Positions 23,320 to 31,966 of a DNA stretch of 64,000 bases are shown piece by piece. The notes under the pieces are model-generated. The model ran no database searches. It was not told where the DNA came from and worked only from the letters and a program-made list of their open reading frames with translations. Position 1 is the stretch's first letter, and each line of letters begins with the position of its first letter. The DNA lies in assembly GCF_020172665.1 (NCBI RefSeq), contig NZ_CP083985.1, forward strand, positions 1,518,147 through 1,582,146, given 5' to 3'. The translations under genes and the position numbers were made by a program. Source of the stretch: [Mycobacterium] zoologicum. Its GTDB lineage: Bacteria > Actinomycetota > Actinomycetes > Mycobacteriales > Mycobacteriaceae.

Positions 23320-25341
23320 ATGTTTGAGTCCGTATTGGTGGCCAACCGTGGTGAGATCGCCGTCCGGGTGATCCGAACCCTGCGTCGGATGGGTATTCGC
23401 TCGGTGGCGGTCTACAGCGACGCCGACGCCGGGGCATTGCATGTGCGCGAGGCCGACACCGCGGTGCGGCTCGGGCCCGCCCCGGTGGGCGAGAGCTACC
23501 TGTCGATTCCTGCTGTGCTCGGGGCCGCTGCGACCACCGGCGCCCAGGCGATTCACCCCGGCTACGGATTCCTCTCCGAGAACGCCGGATTCGCCGCCGC
23601 CTGCGAACGCGCGGGAGTGGTATTCATCGGTCCGCCGGCGCGGGCAATCGAGGTGATGGGCGACAAGATCTCGGCGAAGAACACCGTCACCGCCTTTGAG
23701 GTTCCGGTGGTTCCGGGTATCGCCAAACCCGGTCTGTCCGACGGCGACCTGGTGGCCGCGGCGGGCGAGATCGGCTACCCGGTGCTGATCAAGCCGTCGG
23801 CCGGCGGCGGCGGCAAGGGCATGCACCTGGTCGAAGAACCGGGCGGGCTGCGGGCGGCGCTGGGCACCGCACGGCGGGAGGCGGCCTCGGCGTTCGGCGA
23901 CGACACCTTGTTCTTGGAGCGATTCGTGCTGCGGCCGCGCCACATCGAGGTTCAGATCCTGGCCGACACCCACGGCAGCGTGGTGCACCTCGGCGAGCGG
24001 GAATGCAGCCTGCAGCGTCGCCACCAGAAGGTGATCGAGGAGGCGCCGTCGCCGCTGTTGGATGCCGACACTCGCGCCAGGATCGGCGCGGCGGCCTGCA
24101 ACACCGCCCGCAGCGTCGACTATGCCGGCGCCGGCACGGTGGAGTTCATCGTCTCCGCGGACCGTCCGGACGAGTTCTTCTTCATGGAGATGAACACCCG
24201 GCTGCAGGTGGAACACCCGGTCACCGAGGCGATCACCGGTCTGGATCTCGTCGAATGGCAGGTACGGGTGGCCGACGGCGAGAAGATGGCCTTCACCCAG
24301 GACCAGATCACCCTCACCGGGCATGCGATCGAGGCCCGGGTCTACGCCGAGGACCCGGCGCGCGGCTTCCTGCCCACCGGCGGGCGGGTGCTGGCGGTGC
24401 ACGAGCTGTCCGGACCGGGGCTGCGGGTGGACTCCTCGTTGCAGGCCGGCACCGTGGTGGGCAGCGACTACGACCCGATGCTGTCCAAGGTGATCGCCCA
24501 CGGCACCGATCGGGCCCAGGCGCTCGCGCGACTGGACGCGGCACTGGCCGGCACCGCGGTGTTCGGGGTGCAGACCAACATCGAGTTCCTGCGCTTCCTG
24601 CTGGCCGACGAGCGGGTGATCGCCGGCGACCTGGACACCGAACTGCTGGACTTGCGGTCGGCCGACTTCGCACCGCTGCCCGCGCCCGATGACGTGCTGG
24701 CCGCGGCCGGTCTGTATCGCCAGTGGGCGCTCGCCGGGCGATTTCGGCGCGATAGTGCTCGCTCAGCGAGGGAAACCGCGCCGAAATCGCTGTGGGCGGC
24801 CCCGGGTGGCTGGCGGATCGGCGCTGCGGCGCCGGTGCGCACCGATATGCGCACCCCGCTGCGCTCGGAGACGGTTTCGGTGTGGGGGCTGCCCGCGGCA
24901 GCGCGGGTTCAGATCGGCGACGGCGAGATCCACGACGCCAGCGTCGCAGTCGAGGGTGACCGGCTGGTCGCGACGGTAGCCGGGCAGCGACGGCACTACG
25001 GCTTCGCCGAATCCGATGGACATCTGTGGATCTCCGATGAGCGGGGGACCTGGCAGCTGCGAGAAGCAGAAGTGGTGCGGGTGCAGCGCGGTGGCGGCAC
25101 CCGCAGCGCCGAGATCGTCAGCCCGATGCCGGGCAGCGTGATCGCGCTGCATGTCGAGTCGGAATCGCCCGTGGCGGAAGGCGATCCGGTGGTGGTGGTC
25201 GAAGCGATGAAGATGGAGCACACCCTGGCCGCGCCGATCAGCGGCCGGGTGGAGCTGTTGGTGTCGGTTGGCGATCAGGTGGCCGTGGACCAGGTACTGG
25301 CCCGTCTGATCCCCGAGGTGAGTGAGGACAAGCAGCAATGA
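23320..25341 (+). CDS. accA1: Biotinylated acyl-CoA carboxylase alpha subunit AccA1
   Basis: 673 aa from ATG 23320 (GTG 23314 is possible). It has a biotin carboxylase domain ([22 protein letters not shown] loop [28 protein letters not shown]), a linker domain, and a C-terminal biotin carrier with VEAMKMEHT (biotin lysine about residue 631). With AccD1 it makes 3-methylglutaconyl-CoA from 3-methylcrotonyl-CoA. The linker region carries an in-frame palindromic sequence at 24738-24790 that looks inserted. Overlaps fadE19 by four bases. Confidence 0.93.
   Translation: MFESVLVANRGEIAVRVIRTLRRMGIRSVAVYSDADAGALHVREADTAVRLGPAPVGESYLSIPAVLGAAATTGAQAIHPGYGFLSENAGFAAACERAGVVFIGPPARAIEVMGDKISAKNTVTAFEVPVVPGIAKPGLSDGDLVAAAGEIGYPVLIKPSAGGGGKGMHLVEEPGGLRAALGTARREAASAFGDDTLFLERFVLRPRHIEVQILADTHGSVVHLGERECSLQRRHQKVIEEAPSPLLDADTRARIGAAACNTARSVDYAGAGTVEFIVSADRPDEFFFMEMNTRLQVEHPVTEAITGLDLVEWQVRVADGEKMAFTQDQITLTGHAIEARVYAEDPARGFLPTGGRVLAVHELSGPGLRVDSSLQAGTVVGSDYDPMLSKVIAHGTDRAQALARLDAALAGTAVFGVQTNIEFLRFLLADERVIAGDLDTELLDLRSADFAPLPAPDDVLAAAGLYRQWALAGRFRRDSARSARETAPKSLWAAPGGWRIGAAAPVRTDMRTPLRSETVSVWGLPAAARVQIGDGEIHDASVAVEGDRLVATVAGQRRHYGFAESDGHLWISDERGTWQLREAEVVRVQRGGGTRSAEIVSPMPGSVIALHVESESPVAEGDPVVVVEAMKMEHTLAAPISGRVELLVSVGDQVAVDQVLARLIPEVSEDKQQ
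24738..24790. repeat. REP-like palindrome inside accA1
   Basis: Perfect 14-bp arms GCGATTTCGGCGCG (24738-24751) and its inverse (24777-24790) enclose a second small palindrome, CTCGCTCAGCGAG (24758-24770). The nested layout is that of dispersed intergenic palindromes of mycobacteria, but here it is translated in frame as a Arg/Ser/Ala-rich stretch. Confidence 0.7.
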
Positions 25342-26498
25342 CGACCATTACGGCAGGGAGTCTGCCGAAGGAATACCAGGAACTCCGCGACACCGTCGCT
25401 GATTTCGCCCGCACCGTGGTGGCTCCGGTGGCCGCCAAACACGATGAGGAACACAGCTTCCCCTACGAGGTCGTCGGCAAGATGGGGGAGATGGGCCTGT
25501 TCGGGCTGCCCTTCCCCGAGGAGTACGGAGGCATGGGCGGCGACTACTTCGCGCTGGCCTTGGCGCTGGAGGAACTCGGCAAGGTCGACCAGTCCGTGGC
25601 GATGACCCTGGAAGCGGGGGTAGGACTTGGGGCGATGCCGATCTACCGGTTCGGCACCGAGGATCAGAAGCAGCAATGGCTGCCGGATCTGGTCACCGGT
25701 CGCGCGTTGGCCGGCTTCGGTCTGACCGAACCGGGCGCCGGCTCGGATGCCGGGGGCACCCGCACCACCGCGCGGCGGGACAACGGCGACTGGATCATCA
25801 ACGGCACCAAGCAGTTCATCACCAACTCCGGCACCGACATCACCTCGCTGGTGACGGTCACCGCCGTCACCGGAACCCGTCCCGATGGCGGCAAGGAGAT
25901 CTCCACGATCATCGTGCCGTCCGGCACACCGGGTTTCACCGTGGAGCCGGCCTACAACAAGGTGGGCTGGAACGCCTCCGACACGCACCCGCTCACCTTC
26001 GTCGATGCCCGTGTCCCCGAGGCGAATCTGCTCGGCGAGGAAGGTCGGGGTTACGCGAACTTCCTGTCGATCCTCGACGAGGGCCGCATCGCCATTGCCG
26101 CGGTGGCCACCGGGGTGGCGCAGGGCTGCGTCGACGAAAGCGTCAAATATGCCGGTGAACGCGAGGCGTTCGGCCAGACCATCGGCTCCTATCAGGCGAT
26201 CAGCTTCAAGATCGCCCGGATGGAGGCCCGCGCGCACGTTGCCCGCACCGCCTACTATGACGCCGCGGCGAAGATGTTGGCGGGCAAGCCGTTCAAGAAG
26301 GAGGCGGCGATCGCCAAGATGATCTCCTCGGAGGCCGCGATGGACAACGCCCGCGACGCCACCCAGATTCACGGCGGCTACGGCTTCATCAACGAATACC
26401 CGGTGGCCCGGCACTACCGGGATTCCAAGATCCTGGAGATCGGCGAGGGCACCACCGAGGTGCAGCTCATGCTGATCGCACGATCGTTGGGACTGTGA
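25338..26498 (+). CDS. fadE19: Acyl-CoA dehydrogenase FadE19
   Basis: 386-aa flavoprotein. FAD/substrate motifs: [35 protein letters not shown]-terminal signature [20 protein letters not shown] and [12 protein letters not shown]. It oxidises a branched short-chain acyl-CoA, most likely isovaleryl-CoA or 2-methylbutyryl-CoA made by BkdABC, and supplies AccA1/AccD1. ATG overlaps the accA1 stop; its end overlaps the MaoC gene. Confidence 0.92.
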   Translation: MTTITAGSLPKEYQELRDTVADFARTVVAPVAAKHDEEHSFPYEVVGKMGEMGLFGLPFPEEYGGMGGDYFALALALEELGKVDQSVAMTLEAGVGLGAMPIYRFGTEDQKQQWLPDLVTGRALAGFGLTEPGAGSDAGGTRTTARRDNGDWIINGTKQFITNSGTDITSLVTVTAVTGTRPDGGKEISTIIVPSGTPGFTVEPAYNKVGWNASDTHPLTFVDARVPEANLLGEEGRGYANFLSILDEGRIAIAAVATGVAQGCVDESVKYAGEREAFGQTIGSYQAISFKIARMEARAHVARTAYYDAAAKMLAGKPFKKEAAIAKMISSEAAMDNARDATQIHGGYGFINEYPVARHYRDSKILEIGEGTTEVQLMLIARSLGL

Positions 26499-27001
26499 TG
26501 ATGGCCGACAACGAGAGCAAGACCGTAGAGCAGCGCGGCCTGTGGTTCGAGGAATATGAGATCGGCACCACCTACGCACACCGGCCCGGCCGCACCCTCA
26601 CCGAAGCCGACAACGTGCTGTTCACCACGTTGACCATGAACACCCAGTCGCTGCACCTGGACGCGGCCTGGGCCGCCGAGCAGCCCGGGTTTCGCGGTGA
26701 GCGGCTGGTGAACTCGATGCTGACGCTGTCCACCATGGTCGGGCTGTCGGTCGCGCAACTCACCCTCGGCACCATCGTGGCCAACCTCGGCTTCTCCGAG
26801 GTGTCGTTTCCCAAGCCGGTGTTCCACGGGGACACCCTCTACGCCGAGACGGTGTGCACCGACAAACGCGAATCCAAGAGCCGTCCGGGGGAGGGCATCG
26901 TGACGCTGGAACACCTCGGACGTAACCAGAACGGCGACATCGTCGCCCGTGCGGTGCGCACCACGCTGGTGCGCAAAAAGCCCGCCGGGGACGCACAGTG
27001 A
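26498..27001 (+). CDS. MaoC-like hydratase (Rv2499c type)
   Basis: 167 aa, hot-dog fold. FEEYEIGTTYAHRPGRTLTE and ADNVLFTTLTMNTQSLHLDA form the MaoC core with the hydratase D-x-(4)-H pattern (TMNTQSLHLD); FHGDTLYAETV is the second signature. It should hydrate an enoyl-CoA such as 3-methylglutaconyl-CoA or mesaconyl-type compounds. Three start codons crowd 26495-26503; ATG 26498 touches the fadE19 stop. It overlaps citE by four bases. Confidence 0.85.
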   Translation: MMADNESKTVEQRGLWFEEYEIGTTYAHRPGRTLTEADNVLFTTLTMNTQSLHLDAAWAAEQPGFRGERLVNSMLTLSTMVGLSVAQLTLGTIVANLGFSEVSFPKPVFHGDTLYAETVCTDKRESKSRPGEGIVTLEHLGRNQNGDIVARAVRTTLVRKKPAGDAQ

Positions 27002-27795
27002 GCGCCGGCCCGGCCTGGCTGTTCTGCCCGGCGGACCGCCCGGAGCGTTACGCCAAAGCTGCCGCGGTGGCCGACGTGGTGATCCTGGACCTGGAAGACG
27101 GTGTGGCCGCCGCCGACCGGCCGGCCGCGCGGAAGGCGTTGCGCGACACGCCACTTGACCCGGCCCGGACGGTCGTGCGGGTCAACCCGGCCGGCACCGA
27201 GGATCAGGCGCGCGACCTGCAGGCACTGTCCGACACCGCCTACACCACGGTGATGCTGGCCAAGACCGAGTCGGCAGCTCAGGTCGAAGCGTTGGCGCCC
27301 CGGAGGGTGGTCGCGCTGCTGGAGACCCCGCGCGGTGTGGTGTTGTCCACCGAGATCGCGGCCGCGCAGGGATGCGTCGCGATGATGTGGGGAGCCGAAG
27401 ACCTGGTGGCCGCCATGGGCGGCGGCTCGAGTCGGCATGCCGACGGCACCTATCGGGACTTCGCCCGCCACGCCCGTTCGACGGTGCTGTTGGCGGCGTC
27501 CGCGTTCGACCGGGCCGCACTCGACGCGGTGTACCTCAACATCGGCGACCTCGACGGCCTCAAGGCCGAAGCGCTGGACGGCGCGGCGGTCGGATTCGCT
27601 GCCACGGTGTGCATCCATCCGACCCAGATCGCGGTGGTCCGCGACGCCTACCGGCCCGCACCGGAGCGAATCGATTGGGCGCGAAGGGTGCTCGCGGCCG
27701 CACAGACCGAGCGCGGGGTGTTCGCGTTCGAAGGCCAGATGGTGGACTCGCCGGTGCTGCGGCACGCCGAGGCTATTCTGCGGAGGGCGGACTGA
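26998..27795 (+). CDS. citE: CitE-like CoA-ester lyase
   Basis: 265 aa, TIM-barrel HpcH/HpaI family. Motifs: LFCPADRPERYAKA, VVILDLEDGVA (metal-binding region), VALLETPRGV with the metal Glu, and MMWGAEDLVAAMGG with the second acidic ligand. It is a stand-alone citrate-lyase-beta-like enzyme without citrate lyase alpha/gamma subunits; M. tuberculosis Rv2498c acts on beta-hydroxyacyl-CoAs such as HMG-CoA or citramalyl-CoA. In this operon, cleaving the hydrated leucine intermediate fits best. GTG start overlaps the previous stop. Confidence 0.88.
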   Translation: MSAGPAWLFCPADRPERYAKAAAVADVVILDLEDGVAAADRPAARKALRDTPLDPARTVVRVNPAGTEDQARDLQALSDTAYTTVMLAKTESAAQVEALAPRRVVALLETPRGVVLSTEIAAAQGCVAMMWGAEDLVAAMGGGSSRHADGTYRDFARHARSTVLLAASAFDRAALDAVYLNIGDLDGLKAEALDGAAVGFAATVCIHPTQIAVVRDAYRPAPERIDWARRVLAAAQTERGVFAFEGQMVDSPVLRHAEAILRRAD

Positions 27796-27818
27796 CACAC
27801 CGGGAGGACTGACCGCGC

Positions 27819-28004
27819 GTGCGCATCACCCGGATCGTCGAGACGTCGGTGCCGTTGCGCGGCGAGATCGCCAACGCGCTGGTCGACTTCTCCCGGCACA
27901 CCGTCTCAATGGTCGCGGTGGTCAGCGACGGTTTCGACCGTCGCCACGCCTTCCCGAGCCCGGGCATGTTGGTCAAATCCGTTGAGCGACAGTGGATCAC
28001 CTGA
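27819..28004 (+). pseudogene. N-terminal fragment of an enolase-superfamily racemase/dehydratase
   Basis: GTG 27819, preceded by GGGAGG, encodes MRITRIVETSVPLRGEIANA and continues ALVDFSRHTVSMVAVVSD. That matches the capping-domain start of mandelate-racemase/muconate-lactonising enzymes. After ~36 residues the sequence (GFDRRHAFPSP) no longer fits and the frame ends at 61 codons, where about 400 are normal. A deletion removed the catalytic barrel. It follows citE by 23 bp, so the intact gene was probably the last of the operon. Confidence 0.6.
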
Positions 28005-28074
28005 GGGCTGAACGCCACGCCGGGCGCCGTTCAGCCGGTGCGCCGAGCACGCGACGGCGCTAGCCTGGACTGTC

Positions 28075-28896
28075 ATGACCGACGACAAGACGCGGGTGGA
28101 TCTGCGCGGTGCCCCGCAGACCATGCTCGCCACGCTGTACGCCAAGGCGCTCGATGCCGACCTGCCTGCCCCGATCCTGGGCGATCGCTTCGCCAAAGAG
28201 GCGGTGGCCCGCATCGACTACGACTGGTCCACGACGTCCATCACCGCTGCCCGCTCACCGTCGGTGACCACTCGCACCGCGCATTTCGACGACTGGACCC
28301 GCCGGTTCCTGGTGGAGCACCCGAGTGCCGTCGTGCTGCACCTGGGTTGCGGGCTGGACGCCAGATACTTCCGGCTGGAGCCGGGGCCGGGAATCGACTG
28401 GTACGACATCGATTACGCTACCGTCGCCGAGCTGCGCCGGCAGCTACTTCCAACACGGCAGGGTAACCACGTGGTGGCAGCGTCGGTGACCGACCCGGCC
28501 TGGCTCGCCGAGATCCCCACCGACCGGCCGACATTGATGCTCGGCGAAGGCCTGGCCATGTACCTCACCGAGCAGGACGGCGTCGGGTTGCTTCGCCGCA
28601 TAGTCGAGCGCTTTCCGAGCGGGGAGGTACAGTTCGACGCGTTCAATTCGTTGGGCATCAAGACGCAATGGTCCAACGCGGTGGTGCGTCGCGCCGGTGC
28701 CACGCTGCACTGGGCGATCAATGGGCCCAGCGACATTCTGACCGCGGTGCCGGGCACCCGGCTGGTGGAGTGGGTGCGCTGGTTCGAGTCGGACACCTTT
28801 CGCCTGCTTCCTCGCCGCTACCGGGCACTGGGTAAGGCGATGGCGGTGATTCCGGCGGTGGCGAACATGTCGCAGTACCACCGCTACGTCTTCTGA
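28075..28896 (+). CDS. Class I SAM-dependent O-methyltransferase, PPM/TcmP type
   Basis: 273 aa. Motif I is VVLHLGCGLDARYFRL (about residues 86-101), then WYDIDYATVAELRRQLLP and LMLGEGLAMYLTEQDG, the pattern of the leucine-carboxyl-methyltransferase/PPM family to which TcmP-like O-methyltransferases and many mycobacterial paralogues belong. Substrate unknown. It stands alone with its own upstream gap and is not part of the core cluster, so it is probably an accessory insertion. Confidence 0.83.
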   Translation: MTDDKTRVDLRGAPQTMLATLYAKALDADLPAPILGDRFAKEAVARIDYDWSTTSITAARSPSVTTRTAHFDDWTRRFLVEHPSAVVLHLGCGLDARYFRLEPGPGIDWYDIDYATVAELRRQLLPTRQGNHVVAASVTDPAWLAEIPTDRPTLMLGEGLAMYLTEQDGVGLLRRIVERFPSGEVQFDAFNSLGIKTQWSNAVVRRAGATLHWAINGPSDILTAVPGTRLVEWVRWFESDTFRLLPRRYRALGKAMAVIPAVANMSQYHRYVF

Positions 28897-28924
28897 AGCA
28901 GGCCATCGACCGATCATTGACTAA

Positions 28925-28942
28925 TTACGTTACGTAATGTAA
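28925..28942. promoter_or_regulatory. Palindromic operator upstream of TetR gene
   Basis: TTACGTTACGTAATGTAA matches its reverse complement at 16 of 18 positions. It lies 40 bp before the TetR start at 28982, the usual place for autoregulation. Confidence 0.6.
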
Positions 28943-28981
28943 CTGTTTAGGCGTGAGTCGTCGACGACGCAGGGTGCGGCA

Positions 28982-29599
28982 GTGACGTCCGGCCCGGAAC
29001 CCGGCCCGGCCGGCCGCGGGCGCCCGCGGGATCCACGCACCGAGCAGGCCATCACCGAGGCCGCCCGGCTGCTGCTGGCCCGCGATGGCTACGAGCAGGT
29101 GTCCATCGAGGCGATCGCCCGCGAGGCGGACGTCAGCCGCCCCACCGTCTACCGGCGCTGGCCCTCGAAGACCCACCTGGTATTCGACGCCGTCTTCGGT
29201 GCCGCCGAGGTCGACGACGTACTGACCAGCTCGGGTGACTTCGAATCCGACCTTCGCCAGCTCGTCACCGGTGTCTTCGCGTTCTGGCGCGCACCGGACG
29301 TCGCCGCTGCGGCACTGGGCATCCTGGCCGACCGCCACCGCGATCCGGAACTGTTCATCCGGACCCAACAGCTGCTCGACGAGAAGACCCGCACCGCGTT
29401 CGGTGCGCTGGTCCACGCCGGTATCGAGCAGGGCGTGCTGGACGCCGACACCGATATCGAGATGGCCTACGACGCAATGGTCGGCACCAGCTTCTACATC
29501 ACCCAGGTCCTGGCCGCCGAGAGCGTCGCCGACGCCGCCGACCGGCTGTGCTCGCTGCTGCTGCGCGGATTGAGAAAGAAGGAGAAACACGATGACTGA
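28982..29599 (+). CDS. TetR-family regulator
   Basis: 205 aa from GTG 28982. A disordered Gly/Pro-rich start (GPEPGPAGRGRPRDPRT) precedes the HTH: EQAITEAARLLLARDGYEQV, SIEAIAREADVSRPTVYRRW, PSKTHLVFDAV. The C-terminal domain belongs to the TetR_C group often seen with AcrR-like actinobacterial regulators. Its end overlaps the DUF1214 gene by eight bases, so it probably autoregulates a three-gene unit with DUF1214 and sulfotransferase through 28925-28942. Confidence 0.85.
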   Translation: MTSGPEPGPAGRGRPRDPRTEQAITEAARLLLARDGYEQVSIEAIAREADVSRPTVYRRWPSKTHLVFDAVFGAAEVDDVLTSSGDFESDLRQLVTGVFAFWRAPDVAAAALGILADRHRDPELFIRTQQLLDEKTRTAFGALVHAGIEQGVLDADTDIEMAYDAMVGTSFYITQVLAAESVADAADRLCSLLLRGLRKKEKHDD

Positions 29600-30662
29600 G
29601 TTGGCGGAGCTTTCCCAGGCGTATTCAGGCCTGCTCGACGAGGTTCGTGCCGTCGAGCAGCGCCTGCTGGGCGCCGATCCGCCGCTGGAGCAGGCCGACA
29701 TCCTCGACGGCTACCGCTGGGCGTTGAGCCTGCTGCGGGTGGCCTCCGAGGCCTACATCTGGGGCGACGCGGACAAGCCGATCCTGACCGATGTGATCGG
29801 CCCCTACCTCAAATGGGGAGGCGACAATTCGGACGCTTTCTACCAGCTGGCGCCGATCGACCCCGCTCGCAGCTACCGGGTCACCGGCAACCGCGGCGAC
29901 GCCGTCTACCTGTCCATGACCGTCTACGGCGGCCCCGACGACGGCCGCTACAGCGACCGCATCATCGACACCATCAATGACCGCGATCTGGGCTGCGATT
30001 CCGGCGGTGACTTCGAGTTCGTCATCAGTGCCCAGGAGCAGCAGGGCAATCGGCTCAAATTGGAGCCCGACGCCGTGTTCATCCTGACCCGCGACTACCT
30101 CACCGAACCTGAGACCGGCCGCCGGACGCAGTGGAAGATCGAGGCGCTCGACGACACGCCGCGGCGCCCCGACAGCCCCGCCGACCTGAGCCGGCGGATG
30201 CGTGCGGCCCGGACCTGGATTCGCGAGCAGGCCGCCATGGCACCGGTCCGGTTGCCGGCCAACGTACTTCAGGAGCCCTACCCGGTGCCCAGTCGCACGG
30301 TCGGCTGGGCCGCCGGCGATGCGGCCTATTCGATGGGGGCCTACGACTTGCAGCCGGGCCAGGCGCTGGTCATCGAGGGCACCTCACCGGAGTGCGTGTT
30401 CTGGAACCTGTGCCTGTGGAATCCGTTCCTGCACACATACGACTACACCCGTGAACGAGTCACGATCAACGATGCACACGTCAGCTACGCGCCGGACGGA
30501 TCGTGGCAGATCGTGATCAGCGAGACCGATCCCGGGCACCCGAACTGGGTGTCCACCGCGGGCCGGTCGAAGGGCCTGATCTGGTTGCGCTGGTTCCTGC
30601 CCGAAGCCACTCCCGACCCGCTGAACTGTCGGGTCGTCGACGTCGCCGAGCTGGCGTCGTGA
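29592..30662 (+). CDS. DUF1214-domain protein
   Basis: 356 aa. The C-terminal part is DUF1214: AYSMGAYDLQPGQALVIEGT, FWNLCLWNPFLHTYDYT, VTINDAHVSYAPDGSWQIVI, then WVSTAGRSKGLIWLRWFLPE. The biochemical role is not known. In mycobacteria this domain often travels with sulfotransferase-family and TetR genes, as here. ATG 29592 overlaps the TetR gene and its stop overlaps the sulfotransferase. Confidence 0.75.
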   Translation: MTELAELSQAYSGLLDEVRAVEQRLLGADPPLEQADILDGYRWALSLLRVASEAYIWGDADKPILTDVIGPYLKWGGDNSDAFYQLAPIDPARSYRVTGNRGDAVYLSMTVYGGPDDGRYSDRIIDTINDRDLGCDSGGDFEFVISAQEQQGNRLKLEPDAVFILTRDYLTEPETGRRTQWKIEALDDTPRRPDSPADLSRRMRAARTWIREQAAMAPVRLPANVLQEPYPVPSRTVGWAAGDAAYSMGAYDLQPGQALVIEGTSPECVFWNLCLWNPFLHTYDYTRERVTINDAHVSYAPDGSWQIVISETDPGHPNWVSTAGRSKGLIWLRWFLPEATPDPLNCRVVDVAELAS

Positions 30663-31906
30663 GCGCCGCCACGCGCCCCGCCGCGATTCGGCTCGACGAT
30701 CTGGCCGACCCGGTCTTTCCCGCCGCGGCCGCCCCGATGCGCGACGGCCTGGCGGGCTACGGTGCGGTACTGCAACTGACACCGGAGGCACTGCTCGACG
30801 CCGCGGCCCAACGAACGGGCCTGAACAATTGGGGCGACAACGCATTCCGCGAACGCCTCGAGGTCCTGTGCGAATCGCTGATCACCGATGCCGACCTGTC
30901 CGCGGTCGGCCGCGCGATGGCCTTCGAACAATTGGTGGGCCACCTGGTCAACCGGCTTCGACTGGAAGACCTGATCGCGACGAACCCCGAGATCGAACGC
31001 GTCCAGATCGAACGGCCGATCATCATCTGCGGGCTGCCGCGCACCGGAACCACCCATCTGCACAACCTGATCGCCGCCGATCCCGCATTGCGGTACCTGC
31101 CGTACTGGGAGAGCATGGAGCCGGTCGCCACTCCGGGCGAAGCCGATCCGCAGGCCCGGCGTGACCGCTGCGGAGTCGGCCTGGACCTGATCAACACCTC
31201 GATGCCCGACTTCAAACGCATGCACGACATGACCGTCGACCACGCGCACGAAGAGATCCAGCTGCTGGCCAACGACATCTCCGGAATGCTCTTCGAATGC
31301 AGTTACCACCTACCGGCTTTCGCGCAGCACTACAAGACCCATGATCAGAGTGCGTCGTACGCGTATATGAAGCGCACGCTGCAGGCGTTGCAGTGGCTGC
31401 GCGGCGGCACCCGCTGGGTGCTCAAATCGCCGCAACATCTGGAGCAGTTCCCCGCGCTGTACGCCACCTTCCCGGATGCCACTTTCGTTGTCACCCATCG
31501 TGATCCGGTCGAGGTGACGCGGTCGATGGCAACGATGATCAGCTACGCTGCGCGGATGAGCTGCGACCGTCCCGACCCGGTCAAGATCTCGAAGTACTGG
31601 CTGGACCGGGCCGATGACCTGCTCACCGGATGCCTTCGTGACCGCGAGGTGCTGCCGGCGGCACAGTCGATCGACGTGCGCTTCGAGGACTTCATGGCCG
31701 ACGAGGACGGTACCGTCGCCGCCGTCTACGAGCTCGCCGGTCAGCCGCTCGACGCCCGGGCGAAAGAAGCGATGACGCAGTTCCGCGGCGATCACCCGCG
31801 GGGGCGCTATGGCGCAGTGGACTACCGGCCCGCCGATCTGGGCCTCGATGCCGACGAGGTGGCAACCCGACTGAGCGACTACCGAAACCGATTCGTCGTC
31901 GACTGA
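30659..31906 (+). CDS. PAPS-type sulfotransferase family protein
   Basis: 415 aa from GTG 30659 (GTGA overlap). The 5'-phosphosulfate-binding loop is IIICGLPRTGTTHLHNLI (about residues 121-138), the 3'-phosphate region is FPDATFVVTHRDPVEVTRSM, and RFEDFMADEDG follows. Many actinobacterial members annotated as sulfotransferases have unproven donors. Coupling to DUF1214 suggests both act on one lipophilic or steroid-like substrate. Inference from context only. Confidence 0.82.
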   Translation: MSAATRPAAIRLDDLADPVFPAAAAPMRDGLAGYGAVLQLTPEALLDAAAQRTGLNNWGDNAFRERLEVLCESLITDADLSAVGRAMAFEQLVGHLVNRLRLEDLIATNPEIERVQIERPIIICGLPRTGTTHLHNLIAADPALRYLPYWESMEPVATPGEADPQARRDRCGVGLDLINTSMPDFKRMHDMTVDHAHEEIQLLANDISGMLFECSYHLPAFAQHYKTHDQSASYAYMKRTLQALQWLRGGTRWVLKSPQHLEQFPALYATFPDATFVVTHRDPVEVTRSMATMISYAARMSCDRPDPVKISKYWLDRADDLLTGCLRDREVLPAAQSIDVRFEDFMADEDGTVAAVYELAGQPLDARAKEAMTQFRGDHPRGRYGAVDYRPADLGLDADEVATRLSDYRNRFVVD

Positions 31907-31966
31907 TGGCTATCGATGTCTTAGGTCACTTTCGCCTAGCGGTGCGGCCACCGTAGCCTGGCGAGC

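Noticed and set aside
22471..24501. 676-codon minus-strand open frame, and many similar long antisense frames over gdh, accD1, plsB and the multicopper oxidase
   Set aside because: These are GC-rich shadows of real genes; composition is His/Arg/Gly-heavy and no ribosome site or known motif supports them.
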